From CAVDHB01 sp963608705 (GTDB lineage: Bacteria > Bacteroidota > Bacteroidia > Bacteroidales > Bacteroidaceae): a stretch of DNA of 64,000 nt. The notes under the pieces are model-generated. The model saw only the letters and a list, made by a program, of their open reading frames with translations, did not search any database and was not told the DNA's origin. The position numbers and the translations under genes were made by a program. The stretch lies in contig CAVDHB010000051.1 of NCBI GenBank assembly GCA_963608705.1, positions 1 to 64,000 on the forward strand, written 5' to 3'. Below are positions 16,642 to 24,758 of this stretch, piece by piece. The first letter of the stretch is position 1. The number at the start of each line of letters is the position of its first letter.

Positions 16642-18069
16642 ATGAAAACAAGCAGACAAAAGCGGGTGCGTTATCCCGCTGTGGCCGGAAGTTTCTATAC
16701 GGACAATCCGGCAGACTTGAAAGCAGAGGTCGAAAGTTATATAGCCAACGCACATTCGGAAGGCAATCCGAATGTGAGGGCATTGATTGTGCCTCATGCT
16801 GGCTATGTCTTTTCAGGAGAAGTGGCGGGATTGGCGTATGCGCAGCTTTCTCCCGCAAAGGTTTATAAACGTGTCTTTTTGATAGGACCAAGCCATCGGA
16901 CGGCTTTCAATGGTGTTTCTGTCAATATAGAGGCGGATGCGTATCAGACACCCTTGGGAAATGTTGAGGTGGACAGAGATGTATGCGAAGTGTTGCACGA
17001 CAAGGGATTCCTGTATGTGCCGAAGGCGCACGAAAAGGAACATTGCTTGGAGGTGCAGTTGCCTTTCCTGCAAGTGAGAATGAAACAGATACCACCCATC
17101 GTGCCGTTGATTATTGGTACACAGAAGTTGGAGACATTGAGACGGATTGTGGCGGAGTTACAGGATTATTTTCAAGAGGACAGTCTGTTTGTCATTAGTA
17201 GCGATTTCTCCCATTATCCTCCTTATGAGGAGGCGGTGGAGGCAGACACTCGCACAGGAGAAGCGGTGGAAAGTGGCTCTTTGTCAAACTTCTTGAAAGC
17301 CTTGGAACAGAATGACCGACAAGGCTATACCCAGTTTTATACCAGTGCCTGTGGGCAAAGTGCGATTGCGGTGCTGCTCATGCTGATGGAGAGGAAAGGA
17401 GGATATGAGATTACACATCTTGGCTATCGCAATTCAGGGGATTCTCCCCAAGGAGGAAAAGACGAGGTAGTGGGATATCACGCTTTTGAAGTCTTGCGTA
17501 CGCAAGTGTCTTTTCACTTGACAGTAAGGGAGAAACACTCCTTATTATATATAGCGAGGGAAAGTATAAAACACCGTTTCTTCAGCGGAGATGTATTATT
17601 CCTTCCTCAAAGAAATGCTTCTTCTGTTCTTTGGAAGACTTGCGGCGCTTTTGTCACCCTGCGCGAGGATGGACGGTTGAGGGGATGCATTGGACATCTT
17701 GTCGGGGATGAGCCTTTGTGCGAGCTGATTATAGAGATGGCGCAAGCTGCCGCATTTGAAGACCCTCGTTTTCTGCCTTTGAGAGCGGAGGAGTTGAACC
17801 GCGTCACGATTGAGATTTCCGTCTTGTCTCCTTTGCGGCGCATTCATTCAATCGATGAGTTTCAATTAGGTAGGCACGGCATCTTGATACGGAAAGGCAG
17901 GCGGAGTGGTACTTTCCTGCCCCAAGTAGCCGAGGAAGTGGACTGGACAAAAGAGGAGTTCCTCGGACACTGCGCAAGAGACAAGGCCGGACTGGGATGG
18001 GACGGTTGGAAGAATGCGGAATTGTATGTGTATGAAGCTGTGGTGTTTTCCGAACATGAAAGAGGCTGA
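16642..18069 (+). CDS. AmmeMemoRadiSam protein: Memo-AMMECR1 fusion
   Basis: Start chosen at ATG 16642 because a strong AAAGGAGG site lies just before it and the promoter overlaps any longer frame. The 475-residue product fuses two families. Residues 1 to about 280 are Memo-like (VRYPAVAGSFYTDNP, IVPHAGYVFSG, ISSDFSHYPPYEEA), related to class III extradiol dioxygenases. Residues from about 285 on are AMMECR1 (FVTLREDGRLRGCIGHL, FEDPRFLPL). The two families plus a radical SAM enzyme make the AmmeMemoRadiSam system, whose reaction is not settled. The third member starts 14 bp inside this gene's 3' end, indicating translational coupling. Confidence 0.9.
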   Translation: MKTSRQKRVRYPAVAGSFYTDNPADLKAEVESYIANAHSEGNPNVRALIVPHAGYVFSGEVAGLAYAQLSPAKVYKRVFLIGPSHRTAFNGVSVNIEADAYQTPLGNVEVDRDVCEVLHDKGFLYVPKAHEKEHCLEVQLPFLQVRMKQIPPIVPLIIGTQKLETLRRIVAELQDYFQEDSLFVISSDFSHYPPYEEAVEADTRTGEAVESGSLSNFLKALEQNDRQGYTQFYTSACGQSAIAVLLMLMERKGGYEITHLGYRNSGDSPQGGKDEVVGYHAFEVLRTQVSFHLTVREKHSLLYIARESIKHRFFSGDVLFLPQRNASSVLWKTCGAFVTLREDGRLRGCIGHLVGDEPLCELIIEMAQAAAFEDPRFLPLRAEELNRVTIEISVLSPLRRIHSIDEFQLGRHGILIRKGRRSGTFLPQVAEEVDWTKEEFLGHCARDKAGLGWDGWKNAELYVYEAVVFSEHERG

Positions 18070-19063
18070 GTATTATGAGAAGCGGGATGACGGAAAGGTG
18101 CGGTGCTTTCTTTGTCCGCATGAGTGCGTGATTTCCTCTGGCGGACATGGACTTTGCCGGAGCAGGGTGAACCAGGAGGGGGTACTTTATGCCACAGCTT
18201 ATGGTTATCCCTGTGCCTTGTCTGTAGATCCTGTAGAGAAGAAACCCTTGTTGCATTTCCATCCGGGAGAGCCTTGTCTTTCATTGGGATGTGCCGGATG
18301 CAATCTTGCCTGTCTGAACTGCCAGAACTGGGAAATATCGCAGGCTGCTCCTGCCGAGGTAGGTGGAAGATGGCTTTCGCCAGAATATTTCGCCAGAGCT
18401 GCTGTGGTGCGGCATTGCAAATTGGTAGCGTTCACCTATACGGAGCCGCTGACGTATATAGAGTACGTAAAGGATTGTGCGGAAGTTTGCAAAGAGCGAG
18501 GACTGAAAACTATATTGGTTTCAGCGGGTTATGTCAATGACAAGCCTTTGAGGGACTTGCTTCCTTTTATCGATGCGGCAAATATTGATTTGAAGTCCTT
18601 CTCAGACAAAATGTACCGTCAGGTAAGCCGTGGGAGTTTGCGTCCAGTCTTGGACACGTTGTGTAGATTGCGGGAGGAAGGCGTCTGGGTGGAGATTACA
18701 AACTTGCTGATTCCTAGGTTGAATGACACTCCACAAGCCATACGGGCGTTGTGTCGTTGGCTGTCTGAGAATGGGTTTACGGATAATCCGCTTCATTTTA
18801 GTCGATTCTTCCCAAGATACCGTCTACTTTCTTTGCCGCCCACTTCGCTGTCGGTTCTGACGGAGGCCAAAAGGATTGCACAGGAGGAAGGCTTGCGGTA
18901 TGTCTATCTTGGAAACACGGATTTGCCGGGTGCGGAGGATACCCGGTGTCCTGCTTGTGGTAAGACGCTGGTGAAAAGGGATGGCTATCATGTGCGGGAG
19001 AATAGGATAAAACCGTCGGGAATATGTCCTTTTTGCGGTGTACGGATTGCGGGGGAATGGTGA
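18056..19063 (+). CDS. AmmeMemoRadiSam system radical SAM enzyme
   Basis: I take ATG 18056 (MKEAEYYEKRDD) as start; longer in-frame starts would overlap the upstream gene further. The 335-residue protein has an N-terminal cysteine motif CFLCPHEC, the radical SAM cluster motif CNLACLNC (C82, C86, C89), and a C-terminal pair of CxxC motifs (CPACG, CPFCG) that may hold an extra metal site. It is a pyruvate-formate-lyase-activase-like radical SAM protein. The 14-bp overlap with the Memo-AMMECR1 fusion supports joint function, possibly modification of a protein or small molecule. The substrate is unknown. Confidence 0.9.
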   Translation: MKEAEYYEKRDDGKVRCFLCPHECVISSGGHGLCRSRVNQEGVLYATAYGYPCALSVDPVEKKPLLHFHPGEPCLSLGCAGCNLACLNCQNWEISQAAPAEVGGRWLSPEYFARAAVVRHCKLVAFTYTEPLTYIEYVKDCAEVCKERGLKTILVSAGYVNDKPLRDLLPFIDAANIDLKSFSDKMYRQVSRGSLRPVLDTLCRLREEGVWVEITNLLIPRLNDTPQAIRALCRWLSENGFTDNPLHFSRFFPRYRLLSLPPTSLSVLTEAKRIAQEEGLRYVYLGNTDLPGAEDTRCPACGKTLVKRDGYHVRENRIKPSGICPFCGVRIAGEW

Positions 19064-19131
19064 TGGGAGAATCTTTTGACAGAACGAAATAAATTCTTGG
19101 GGATATGTTCGTTTATTTCCTTGATTTATCG

Positions 19132-19139
19132 TACCTTTG
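19132..19139 (+). promoter_or_regulatory. -7 promoter box TACCTTTG of the helicase gene
   Basis: TACCTTTG fits the TAnnTTTG consensus and lies 42 bp before the TTG start. The -33 position has TTCG rather than TTTG. Confidence 0.55.
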
Positions 19140-19180
19140 CAAACTCGAAAGAAGACTATTATTTTTAAAGATAACATAGA

Positions 19181-21022
19181 TTGAAAACATTTGAAGAACT
19201 CGGTGTTTCTGAGGAAATCATCCGGGCCATTACGGAGTTAGGATTTGAGAATCCGATGCCGGTGCAAGAGAAGGTCATACCATATTTGTTGGGAAACAAC
19301 AATGACGTTATAGCGCTGGCGCAGACAGGGACAGGTAAGACGGCTGCATACGGCTTGCCGGTGATACAGAAGGCTGACGCATCTTCCAACAAGACGCAAG
19401 CCTTGATATTAAGCCCCACTCGCGAGCTTTGCTTGCAGATTGCGGGTGACTTGAAAGATTTTTCCAAATACATTGACGGACTGAAGATTCTTCCCGTGTA
19501 CGGAGGTTCCTCCATTGAGAGCCAAATCCGTATGCTCAAGAAGGGTGTGCAGATTATCGTGGCCACGCCGGGACGTTTGATTGACTTGATGAAGCGGAAG
19601 GTGGCTTCCCTTGACCAGGTGGTGAATGTGGTGCTTGACGAGGCCGACGAGATGCTGAACATGGGATTCTCCGAAAGCATTGACGAGATACTTGCCAATG
19701 TGCCGGAAGACCATAATACGTTGCTTTTCTCTGCGACGATGAGCAAGGAAATTGAGCGTATTGCCCGCAAGTACCTTCGCACGCCGGAGGAAATAGTGGT
19801 GGGTTCCCGCAACGAGGGTGCGGAGAAAGTGAACCATATCTACTATATGGTACACGCCCGCGACAAGTTCAACGCTTTGAAGCGTATCGTGGACTATTAT
19901 CCGAAAATCTACGGTATCATCTTCTGCCGTACACGTGCCGAGACACAGGAAATCGCTGACAAGCTGATTCAGAATGGTTACAGTGCGGACGCTTTGCACG
20001 GAGACCTCTCTCAGCAACAGCGTGACTTGACCATGCAGAAATTCCGTCAGCATCAGATTCAACTTTTGGTGGCTACGGATGTGGCGGCTCGTGGATTGGA
20101 TGTGGACGATTTGACACACGTCATCAACTACGGTCTGCCTGACGATATAGAGAGCTATGTGCATCGTAGCGGACGTACTGGCCGTGCAGGTAAGGCGGGT
20201 ACAAGTATCGCTATCATTCACACAAGGGAGAAAGGCAAGATTCGCGCTATTGAGAAAGAAATCGGAAAAGACTTCGTGGCAGGTACAATCCCTTCTGCGG
20301 AGGAAATCTGCAAGAAGCAGCTCTTCAAGGTAATTGACCAGATAGAGAAGGTAGAGGTGAACGAAGAGGAAATCACTCCGTTCTTACCCGATGTATATCG
20401 TACATTGGACTGGTTGAGCAAGGAAGACTTGATTAAACGTATGGTCAGCCTTGAGTTCAACAAGTTCTTGAAGTACTATGCCAATGCTCCGGAAGTGGAA
20501 ACGGTTACTTCCACTCGCAAGGAACGTGGCGAAAGAGGAGAAGGACGAGACCGCAGAGGTCGTCGCAAGGAAAGCGGACCAAGACAAGCTGAACCGGGAT
20601 ATTCCCGTCTGTTTATCAATGTGGGCAAGACGGACGGTGTGTACGTGCGTGAGCTTATGGACTTGATAAACAAGAATGTACACGGTCATGTGGAAGTGGG
20701 ACGTGTGGACTTGATGAAGAACTTCTCTTTCTTCGAGGTGCCTGAGGGTGATGCGGACAGAGTGATTCGCTATCTTTCCCAGTCAAGCATCAAAGGACGC
20801 AAGGTCAATGTGGAACTTTCTGATCCGAACGGTGCGGAAGACGGTGGAAAAAGACGTGAGAGAAGAGGTGATTCTTCTCGCAGAAGAAGAGGTGATGAGG
20901 GTCGTTCAGACCGTAAGCCCCGTGAACGTAAGGGCAAAGGTAAACCAAAGGATACGGAAAAGCCAGCGCAGCAAAAGATGAAAGCGGACGACTGGCGTCA
21001 GTTTTTTGAGAAAAACGATTAA
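19181..21022 (+). CDS. DEAD-box RNA helicase with DbpA-type RNA-binding domain
   Basis: This 613-residue ATP-dependent RNA helicase starts at TTG 19181 (MKTFEELGVSEEI); no in-frame ATG is near, and a promoter lies just upstream. Motifs in order: Q-motif region NPMPVQEKVIP, AQTGTGKT (about 47-54), DEAD (152-155), SAT, and HRSGRTGR (about 328-335). From about 470 to 550 a DbpA-like RNA-binding domain follows (RLFINVGKTDGVYVRELMDL). The tail is rich in Arg/Gly/Lys, a typical low-complexity RNA-binding extension. It most resembles the DeaD/CsdA group acting in ribosome assembly and cold adaptation. Confidence 0.93.
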   Translation: MKTFEELGVSEEIIRAITELGFENPMPVQEKVIPYLLGNNNDVIALAQTGTGKTAAYGLPVIQKADASSNKTQALILSPTRELCLQIAGDLKDFSKYIDGLKILPVYGGSSIESQIRMLKKGVQIIVATPGRLIDLMKRKVASLDQVVNVVLDEADEMLNMGFSESIDEILANVPEDHNTLLFSATMSKEIERIARKYLRTPEEIVVGSRNEGAEKVNHIYYMVHARDKFNALKRIVDYYPKIYGIIFCRTRAETQEIADKLIQNGYSADALHGDLSQQQRDLTMQKFRQHQIQLLVATDVAARGLDVDDLTHVINYGLPDDIESYVHRSGRTGRAGKAGTSIAIIHTREKGKIRAIEKEIGKDFVAGTIPSAEEICKKQLFKVIDQIEKVEVNEEEITPFLPDVYRTLDWLSKEDLIKRMVSLEFNKFLKYYANAPEVETVTSTRKERGERGEGRDRRGRRKESGPRQAEPGYSRLFINVGKTDGVYVRELMDLINKNVHGHVEVGRVDLMKNFSFFEVPEGDADRVIRYLSQSSIKGRKVNVELSDPNGAEDGGKRRERRGDSSRRRRGDEGRSDRKPRERKGKGKPKDTEKPAQQKMKADDWRQFFEKND

Positions 21023-21042
21023 ATAATCACTGTATAAATGGC

Positions 21043-21084
21043 AAAGGCCACGTGTTCTGATAAAAGAACGTGTGGCCTTTCTTC
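21043..21084 (+). terminator. Rho-independent terminator after the helicase
   Basis: A 16-bp stem (AAAGGCCACGTGTTCT pairing with AGAACGTGTGGCCTTT through two wobble positions) is followed by CTTCTT. It lies 20 bp after the helicase stop. Confidence 0.8.
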
Positions 21085-21096
21085 TTGATATTTTCT

Positions 21097-22032
21097 ATGG
21101 AAGCGGCTTATATCGGAGAATGTGTGGCTTTTGGGGTGGCGGTGTCGTGGACTACGACCGCTATCTTTTCAGAAAAGGCCAGTTTAAGAGCCGGAGTGGG
21201 CAACGTGAATGTCATGCGTATGTTTCTTTCACTTGTGATGTTGGGGGTGACGCTCTTTCTCTTCACTGGCTCGTGCTTTCCCTTGCATACAGATGTGGCC
21301 ACATGGGGATGGATGTGTCTTTCAGGATTGGTGGGCTACGTGTGGGGAGATACCTGTTTGTTTAATACTTACGTCATGATTGGCTCCCGTTTCGGTGAAC
21401 TGTTCATGACACTGGCACCACCAACAGCTGCCTTATGCGGTGTGTGGTTCTTGGGCGAGCGGTTCACATGGCTGAATTTAGTGGGGATGTGTGTGACCAT
21501 CGGTGGTATCAGTATGTCTATTCTGGGAAGAGATGGACAACATAAAGTGTCGGTGAAACTTCCTTTGAAGGGCGTGTTATGGGGGATTGGTGCCGGAATA
21601 GGGCAGGGAGGAGGATTGGTGTTGAGTAAGATAGGGATGGAGTATTATACCAGGGCGATACCTGCGGATGCGGTGGATACGTTGCGGATGGTTCCTTTCT
21701 CTGCCACTTTCATCCGTTCGGTGGCTGGATTAGTAGGTTTCTTCTTGTTGCTATGGATGCGGGGTAGACTGAAAGGCTTGTGGAAATCCTGTCGGGATGG
21801 AAAGGCGTGGGAATTAGTGACTGGTACCACCTTTTTCGGCCCTTTTCTCGGTGTGGCTTTGTCTTTGATGGCGGTACAGTACACCTCTACAGGTATAGCG
21901 GCCACAATTATGGCACTTTGTCCGGTGTTAATATTGATTCCCAGCAAGTTTCTTTATCATCAGCGGGTGACATGGGTGGAGGCTTCAGGTGCGGTGGTCA
22001 GCATTTTGGGTGTCTCCTTGTTTTTTGTGTAA
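21097..22032 (+). CDS. EamA/DMT-family membrane transporter
   Basis: I place the start at ATG 21097 (MEAAYIGECVAF), because a GTG at 21070 lies inside the terminator hairpin. The 311-residue protein has about ten hydrophobic segments in two homologous halves, as expected for the drug/metabolite transporter superfamily. The first half contains VSWTTTAIFSEKAS and GDTCLFNTYVMIG, and the second ends LSLMAVQYTSTGIAATIMAL. Substrate cannot be told from sequence. It is convergent with the rlmH operon, and the 74-bp gap shows no clear terminator. Confidence 0.85.
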   Translation: MEAAYIGECVAFGVAVSWTTTAIFSEKASLRAGVGNVNVMRMFLSLVMLGVTLFLFTGSCFPLHTDVATWGWMCLSGLVGYVWGDTCLFNTYVMIGSRFGELFMTLAPPTAALCGVWFLGERFTWLNLVGMCVTIGGISMSILGRDGQHKVSVKLPLKGVLWGIGAGIGQGGGLVLSKIGMEYYTRAIPADAVDTLRMVPFSATFIRSVAGLVGFFLLLWMRGRLKGLWKSCRDGKAWELVTGTTFFGPFLGVALSLMAVQYTSTGIAATIMALCPVLILIPSKFLYHQRVTWVEASGAVVSILGVSLFFV

Positions 22033-22106
22033 TGTGATTATCCGTAATCGTACCACCGTACAAGTAAGGTATGGACGTTTTATAAGACGGAAGCGATAAG
22101 GGAACT

Positions 22107-22580
22107 TCACTCGTGGTGATAAGGCTCTCCTTTGAGAATCGTCAAGGCTCGGTAAAGTTGTTCGGTGAAGATGAGGCGGATCATCTGGTGAGAGAAAGTC
22201 ATCTTGGACAGCGAGAGCTTGCCTTGCGCCAGTTTATATACATTCGGCGAGAAGCCGTAAGGGCCGCCTATGATGAAGACCAGACGGCGGCCAGAGCTGT
22301 TGAACTTCTTTTGAAGCCACTTGGCGAACTCCACCGAACGCAGTTCCTCTCCGTGTTCGTCCAAGAGGATGGGTACGTCACCCGGTGTGAGGAACTTCTG
22401 AATGAGTTGTCCCTCTTTTTCCTTTTGCGTGTCTTCGGAAAGGTTCTTGGTGTTCTTCAAGTCGGGAAGTACCTGCAACTCGAAGCCTGTGTAATGGCTG
22501 ATGCGCTGGGCGTAGTCCTTGATGCCCGCCTCGAAATGCGGGTCAGTGGTGCGTCCCACCACTAAGAGTACCGTTTTCAT
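22107..22580 (-). CDS. rlmH: 23S rRNA pseudouridine-1915 N3-methyltransferase RlmH
   Basis: The 157-residue product is full length for the SPOUT methyltransferase RlmH. It shows LLDEHGEELRSVEFA (about 73-87), the SAM-binding trefoil-knot motif FIIGGPYGF (about 102-110), and the conserved C-terminal SHQMIRLIFTEQLYRA ending in KGEPYHHE. RlmH methylates pseudouridine 1915 in helix 69 of 23S rRNA. Its start overlaps the end of the upstream AlkD-like gene by 38 bp, so the two are translated from one message. It appears to be the last gene of the long minus-strand operon that begins with MoxR. Confidence 0.97.
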   Translation of the reverse strand: MKTVLLVVGRTTDPHFEAGIKDYAQRISHYTGFELQVLPDLKNTKNLSEDTQKEKEGQLIQKFLTPGDVPILLDEHGEELRSVEFAKWLQKKFNSSGRRLVFIIGGPYGFSPNVYKLAQGKLSLSKMTFSHQMIRLIFTEQLYRALTILKGEPYHHE

Positions 22581-23277
22581 TGGTGTTTCTTTTTCTGAAT
22601 GATTTGATAAGCCGTCTTTCTTCCGCCGTGATGTGCAGTGACTCCCGGATTTTCAACAAGGCCATGTTGAACGTCTTGTCGTCCATTTTGCTGCGTCGTA
22701 AGTACTCTATCGTCTCGTGCGGATATTTGCGGTAGCACATCGCCAATGTCCAGGCTGCCCCCATGGAGGCGTAATAGCCCGTGTGTTGAAACTGGTCGAG
22801 ATGGGCGAACACGTCTTGCAAATCACGCTCTTTTATGAAATAGTAGCGTTCCATCACGTAGGCGAAACGTACTTCATATTCGTTTTCGGAAGTGAACAGC
22901 GGCAGGATAAAACGGCGGTAATTCTCTTTGTTCTTCGCCACGTCTAATTTTAACGCACCTATGAATACATCACATACAGACCAGCAGTCTATGGCGGCGA
23001 TGTATTGCCGCAGGTAGGGGAGTCTTTCCTCGAAAGTCATCTTGGGGTAGGCTATGCAGAGTCCGAGCAGTTGCTTTTCCTCCAAGTAGACGGGATGCAG
23101 CGTATGGATGATTTCTTTCCACTGGCCGGCTTTTACGATTTCCTTTGCCAACGTCCTGACGCTTTCCATCTTCACACCCCATACGGCGACTTCTTCGGGC
23201 AATGTCCGTTTCAAGGCTTCTCTTGTTTGCTCCGAAGCCATGGATTGCAGTCTGGTACGTATTATCTGGGGTGTCAT
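22543..23277 (-). CDS. AlkD-like HEAT-repeat protein
   Basis: The 244-residue protein is rich in paired helices and matches the DNA-alkylation-repair (AlkD) family of HEAT-repeat glycosylases. Recognisable parts include VWGVKMESVRTLAKEI, YLEEKQLLGLCIAY and AIDCWSVCDVF, the last near the region where AlkD contacts lesions (about 93-107), followed by YYASMGAAWTLAMC. AlkD removes positively charged alkylated bases, but whether this distant member is catalytic cannot be told. Its 3' end overlaps rlmH by 38 bp, and it starts 12 bp after the PAP2 gene. Confidence 0.85.
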   Translation of the reverse strand: MTPQIIRTRLQSMASEQTREALKRTLPEEVAVWGVKMESVRTLAKEIVKAGQWKEIIHTLHPVYLEEKQLLGLCIAYPKMTFEERLPYLRQYIAAIDCWSVCDVFIGALKLDVAKNKENYRRFILPLFTSENEYEVRFAYVMERYYFIKERDLQDVFAHLDQFQHTGYYASMGAAWTLAMCYRKYPHETIEYLRRSKMDDKTFNMALLKIRESLHITAEERRLIKSFRKRNTNENGTLSGGTHH

Positions 23278-23289
23278 TGTGGGAAGACG

Positions 23290-23979
23290 TTATGAGAAGA
23301 ACAACGCTTTTATGAGTATATAGAAGAACGTGCACCACATTCCGCAAAGCAGAGTGTGGACATCTGAGAGCAACACACCTGTGGAGGTGTACTGCGAGGA
23401 GATATAAGCGTTCTTTTCCGCCACTTTGTTACGGATATAGTGGTAGAGAAAATAGATTCCTGTGCCGACGAGACCTCCCCAAATTCCTCCGCAGAGGATG
23501 TCGCCTACATAATGTACGCCTAAATAGATTCGGGAGTAGGACACTAATACCGCCCATATCGCCATGGTGATGGTGAAAGCCCGGTTGCGCAGCAGCAGGG
23601 CGGTGAAAGTGAATACACTGAAAGCGTTGGCGGCATGGCTGGAGATGAAGCCGTACAGACCGGAGCGTTTGCCGTTCACGATGTCCACTTGGTACATAAT
23701 CAAGGGGTCTTGTGTGGGACGGAAACGATGGAACAGGGGCTTGCATACGGCCGAAGACACATGGTCGGCAAGGAAAATGGTGAGAGCCAATGCGGCGATG
23801 ACCAGCCCAACCTCGCGCCAAGTACCGTTCTTGAAGATGACAAAGAGCAGCAGAGCCGCCACGGGAACCCATGTCCACGTGGAAGTGACGGTCATCATCA
23901 TACCGTCCAGAAACAGCGAGTGACTTCCGTTGAGTGCCAGTGTCAGCTGCTGGTCAAACTGTATCAGTTCCGTCCACAT
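23290..23979 (-). CDS. PAP2-family membrane phosphatase
   Basis: This 229-residue integral membrane protein has five to six hydrophobic segments and the three acid-phosphatase motifs: KPLFHRFRP (about 81-89), SSHAAN (about 113-118, in place of PSGH), and SRIYLGVHYVGD (about 149-160). The catalytic His and Arg of motif 3 are present. PAP2 enzymes dephosphorylate lipid phosphates such as undecaprenyl pyrophosphate or phosphatidylglycerol phosphate at the membrane's outer face. It lies 3 bp after batE and before the AlkD-like gene on the same strand. The exact substrate is unknown. Confidence 0.88.
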   Translation of the reverse strand: MWTELIQFDQQLTLALNGSHSLFLDGMMMTVTSTWTWVPVAALLLFVIFKNGTWREVGLVIAALALTIFLADHVSSAVCKPLFHRFRPTQDPLIMYQVDIVNGKRSGLYGFISSHAANAFSVFTFTALLLRNRAFTITMAIWAVLVSYSRIYLGVHYVGDILCGGIWGGLVGTGIYFLYHYIRNKVAEKNAYISSQYTSTGVLLSDVHTLLCGMWCTFFYILIKALFFS

Positions 23980-23982
23980 ACT

Positions 23983-24747
23983 TTATACCTCCTCTATGGC
24001 TTCCGTGCGCAGCCATCCGGTGCGTCCGTCCGCTAATTTGATTTCCCTCCATTCTTTCATGGAGTGGTCTGTGATGGTGACAGTGGTGCCGGAATGCAGC
24101 TCGAAAGCTTTCGTGCCGTTGTCCGCAGGTGTAGCTTTCACTTCTGTCTGAGGCACCATCACCACGGCTTGCGGAGTCTCCATGACGGCTTCCTTCTGCC
24201 TTTGTCCGAAGAGATGGCAGACGATGGTGACAAGGAGGAAGAACAGGCCGGAGAAGAACCCCGTCTTACGCAACCACACTTGCCGTCCGAACAGAAAAAC
24301 AGCCACGGCAAGGAAAAACAGCACACTACAGCCGATGACCCATCCTGCCCATGCGTCAGCGGTCTTGGAGGATGCCAGCTCATGTGTCCATGTCACGAAG
24401 AACATCTCGCTTTCCGGCGTGATTTGGTCGGCCAGTTTGCGCTGAACGAAACTTAAATTCAAGGCAGCGTGCTTGTGTGCGGGATTCAGTTTCAGTACAC
24501 GTTCGTAATTCAATACCGCTCCGGGCAGACTGTCCAGACGGTAATAGGCGTTGCCCAGGTTATAATAGATAGCCTCGTTGTGGGCATTCTCCTCCTTTTC
24601 CAAAAGCTGCTCATAGAGTTGGGCCGCTTTCTGGTACTGCTCGTGCCGGTAGGCTTCGTCCGCCTCCTGCTTGGTCTGGGCGAAAGCCTGTGGCAGCAAA
24701 AGACAGCTTAGGCAAAGTATGAATAGCGTTCTCAATAGCGTATGCAT
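23983..24747 (-). CDS. batE: BatE: TPR and SH3-like membrane protein
   Basis: The 254-residue product has a signal peptide (cleavage likely after AFA, near 23), two TPR units (about 25-105, with AIYYNLGNAYYRLDSLPGA), two transmembrane segments (about 133-180) and a C-terminal periplasmic SH3-like domain (ELHSGTTVTITD, DGRTGWLRTEAIEEV). This is the domain order of BatE. Bat proteins are envelope proteins of the aerotolerance operon, needed for oxygen or stress tolerance in some Bacteroides. It follows batD by 11 bp. Confidence 0.9.
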   Translation of the reverse strand: MHTLLRTLFILCLSCLLLPQAFAQTKQEADEAYRHEQYQKAAQLYEQLLEKEENAHNEAIYYNLGNAYYRLDSLPGAVLNYERVLKLNPAHKHAALNLSFVQRKLADQITPESEMFFVTWTHELASSKTADAWAGWVIGCSVLFFLAVAVFLFGRQVWLRKTGFFSGLFFLLVTIVCHLFGQRQKEAVMETPQAVVMVPQTEVKATPADNGTKAFELHSGTTVTITDHSMKEWREIKLADGRTGWLRTEAIEEV

Positions 24748-24758
24748 GATATTTCTCC

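Noticed and set aside
19409..20221. 270-codon antisense frame across the helicase
   Set aside because: Shadow of the DEAD-box gene; no start signals or family resemblance.
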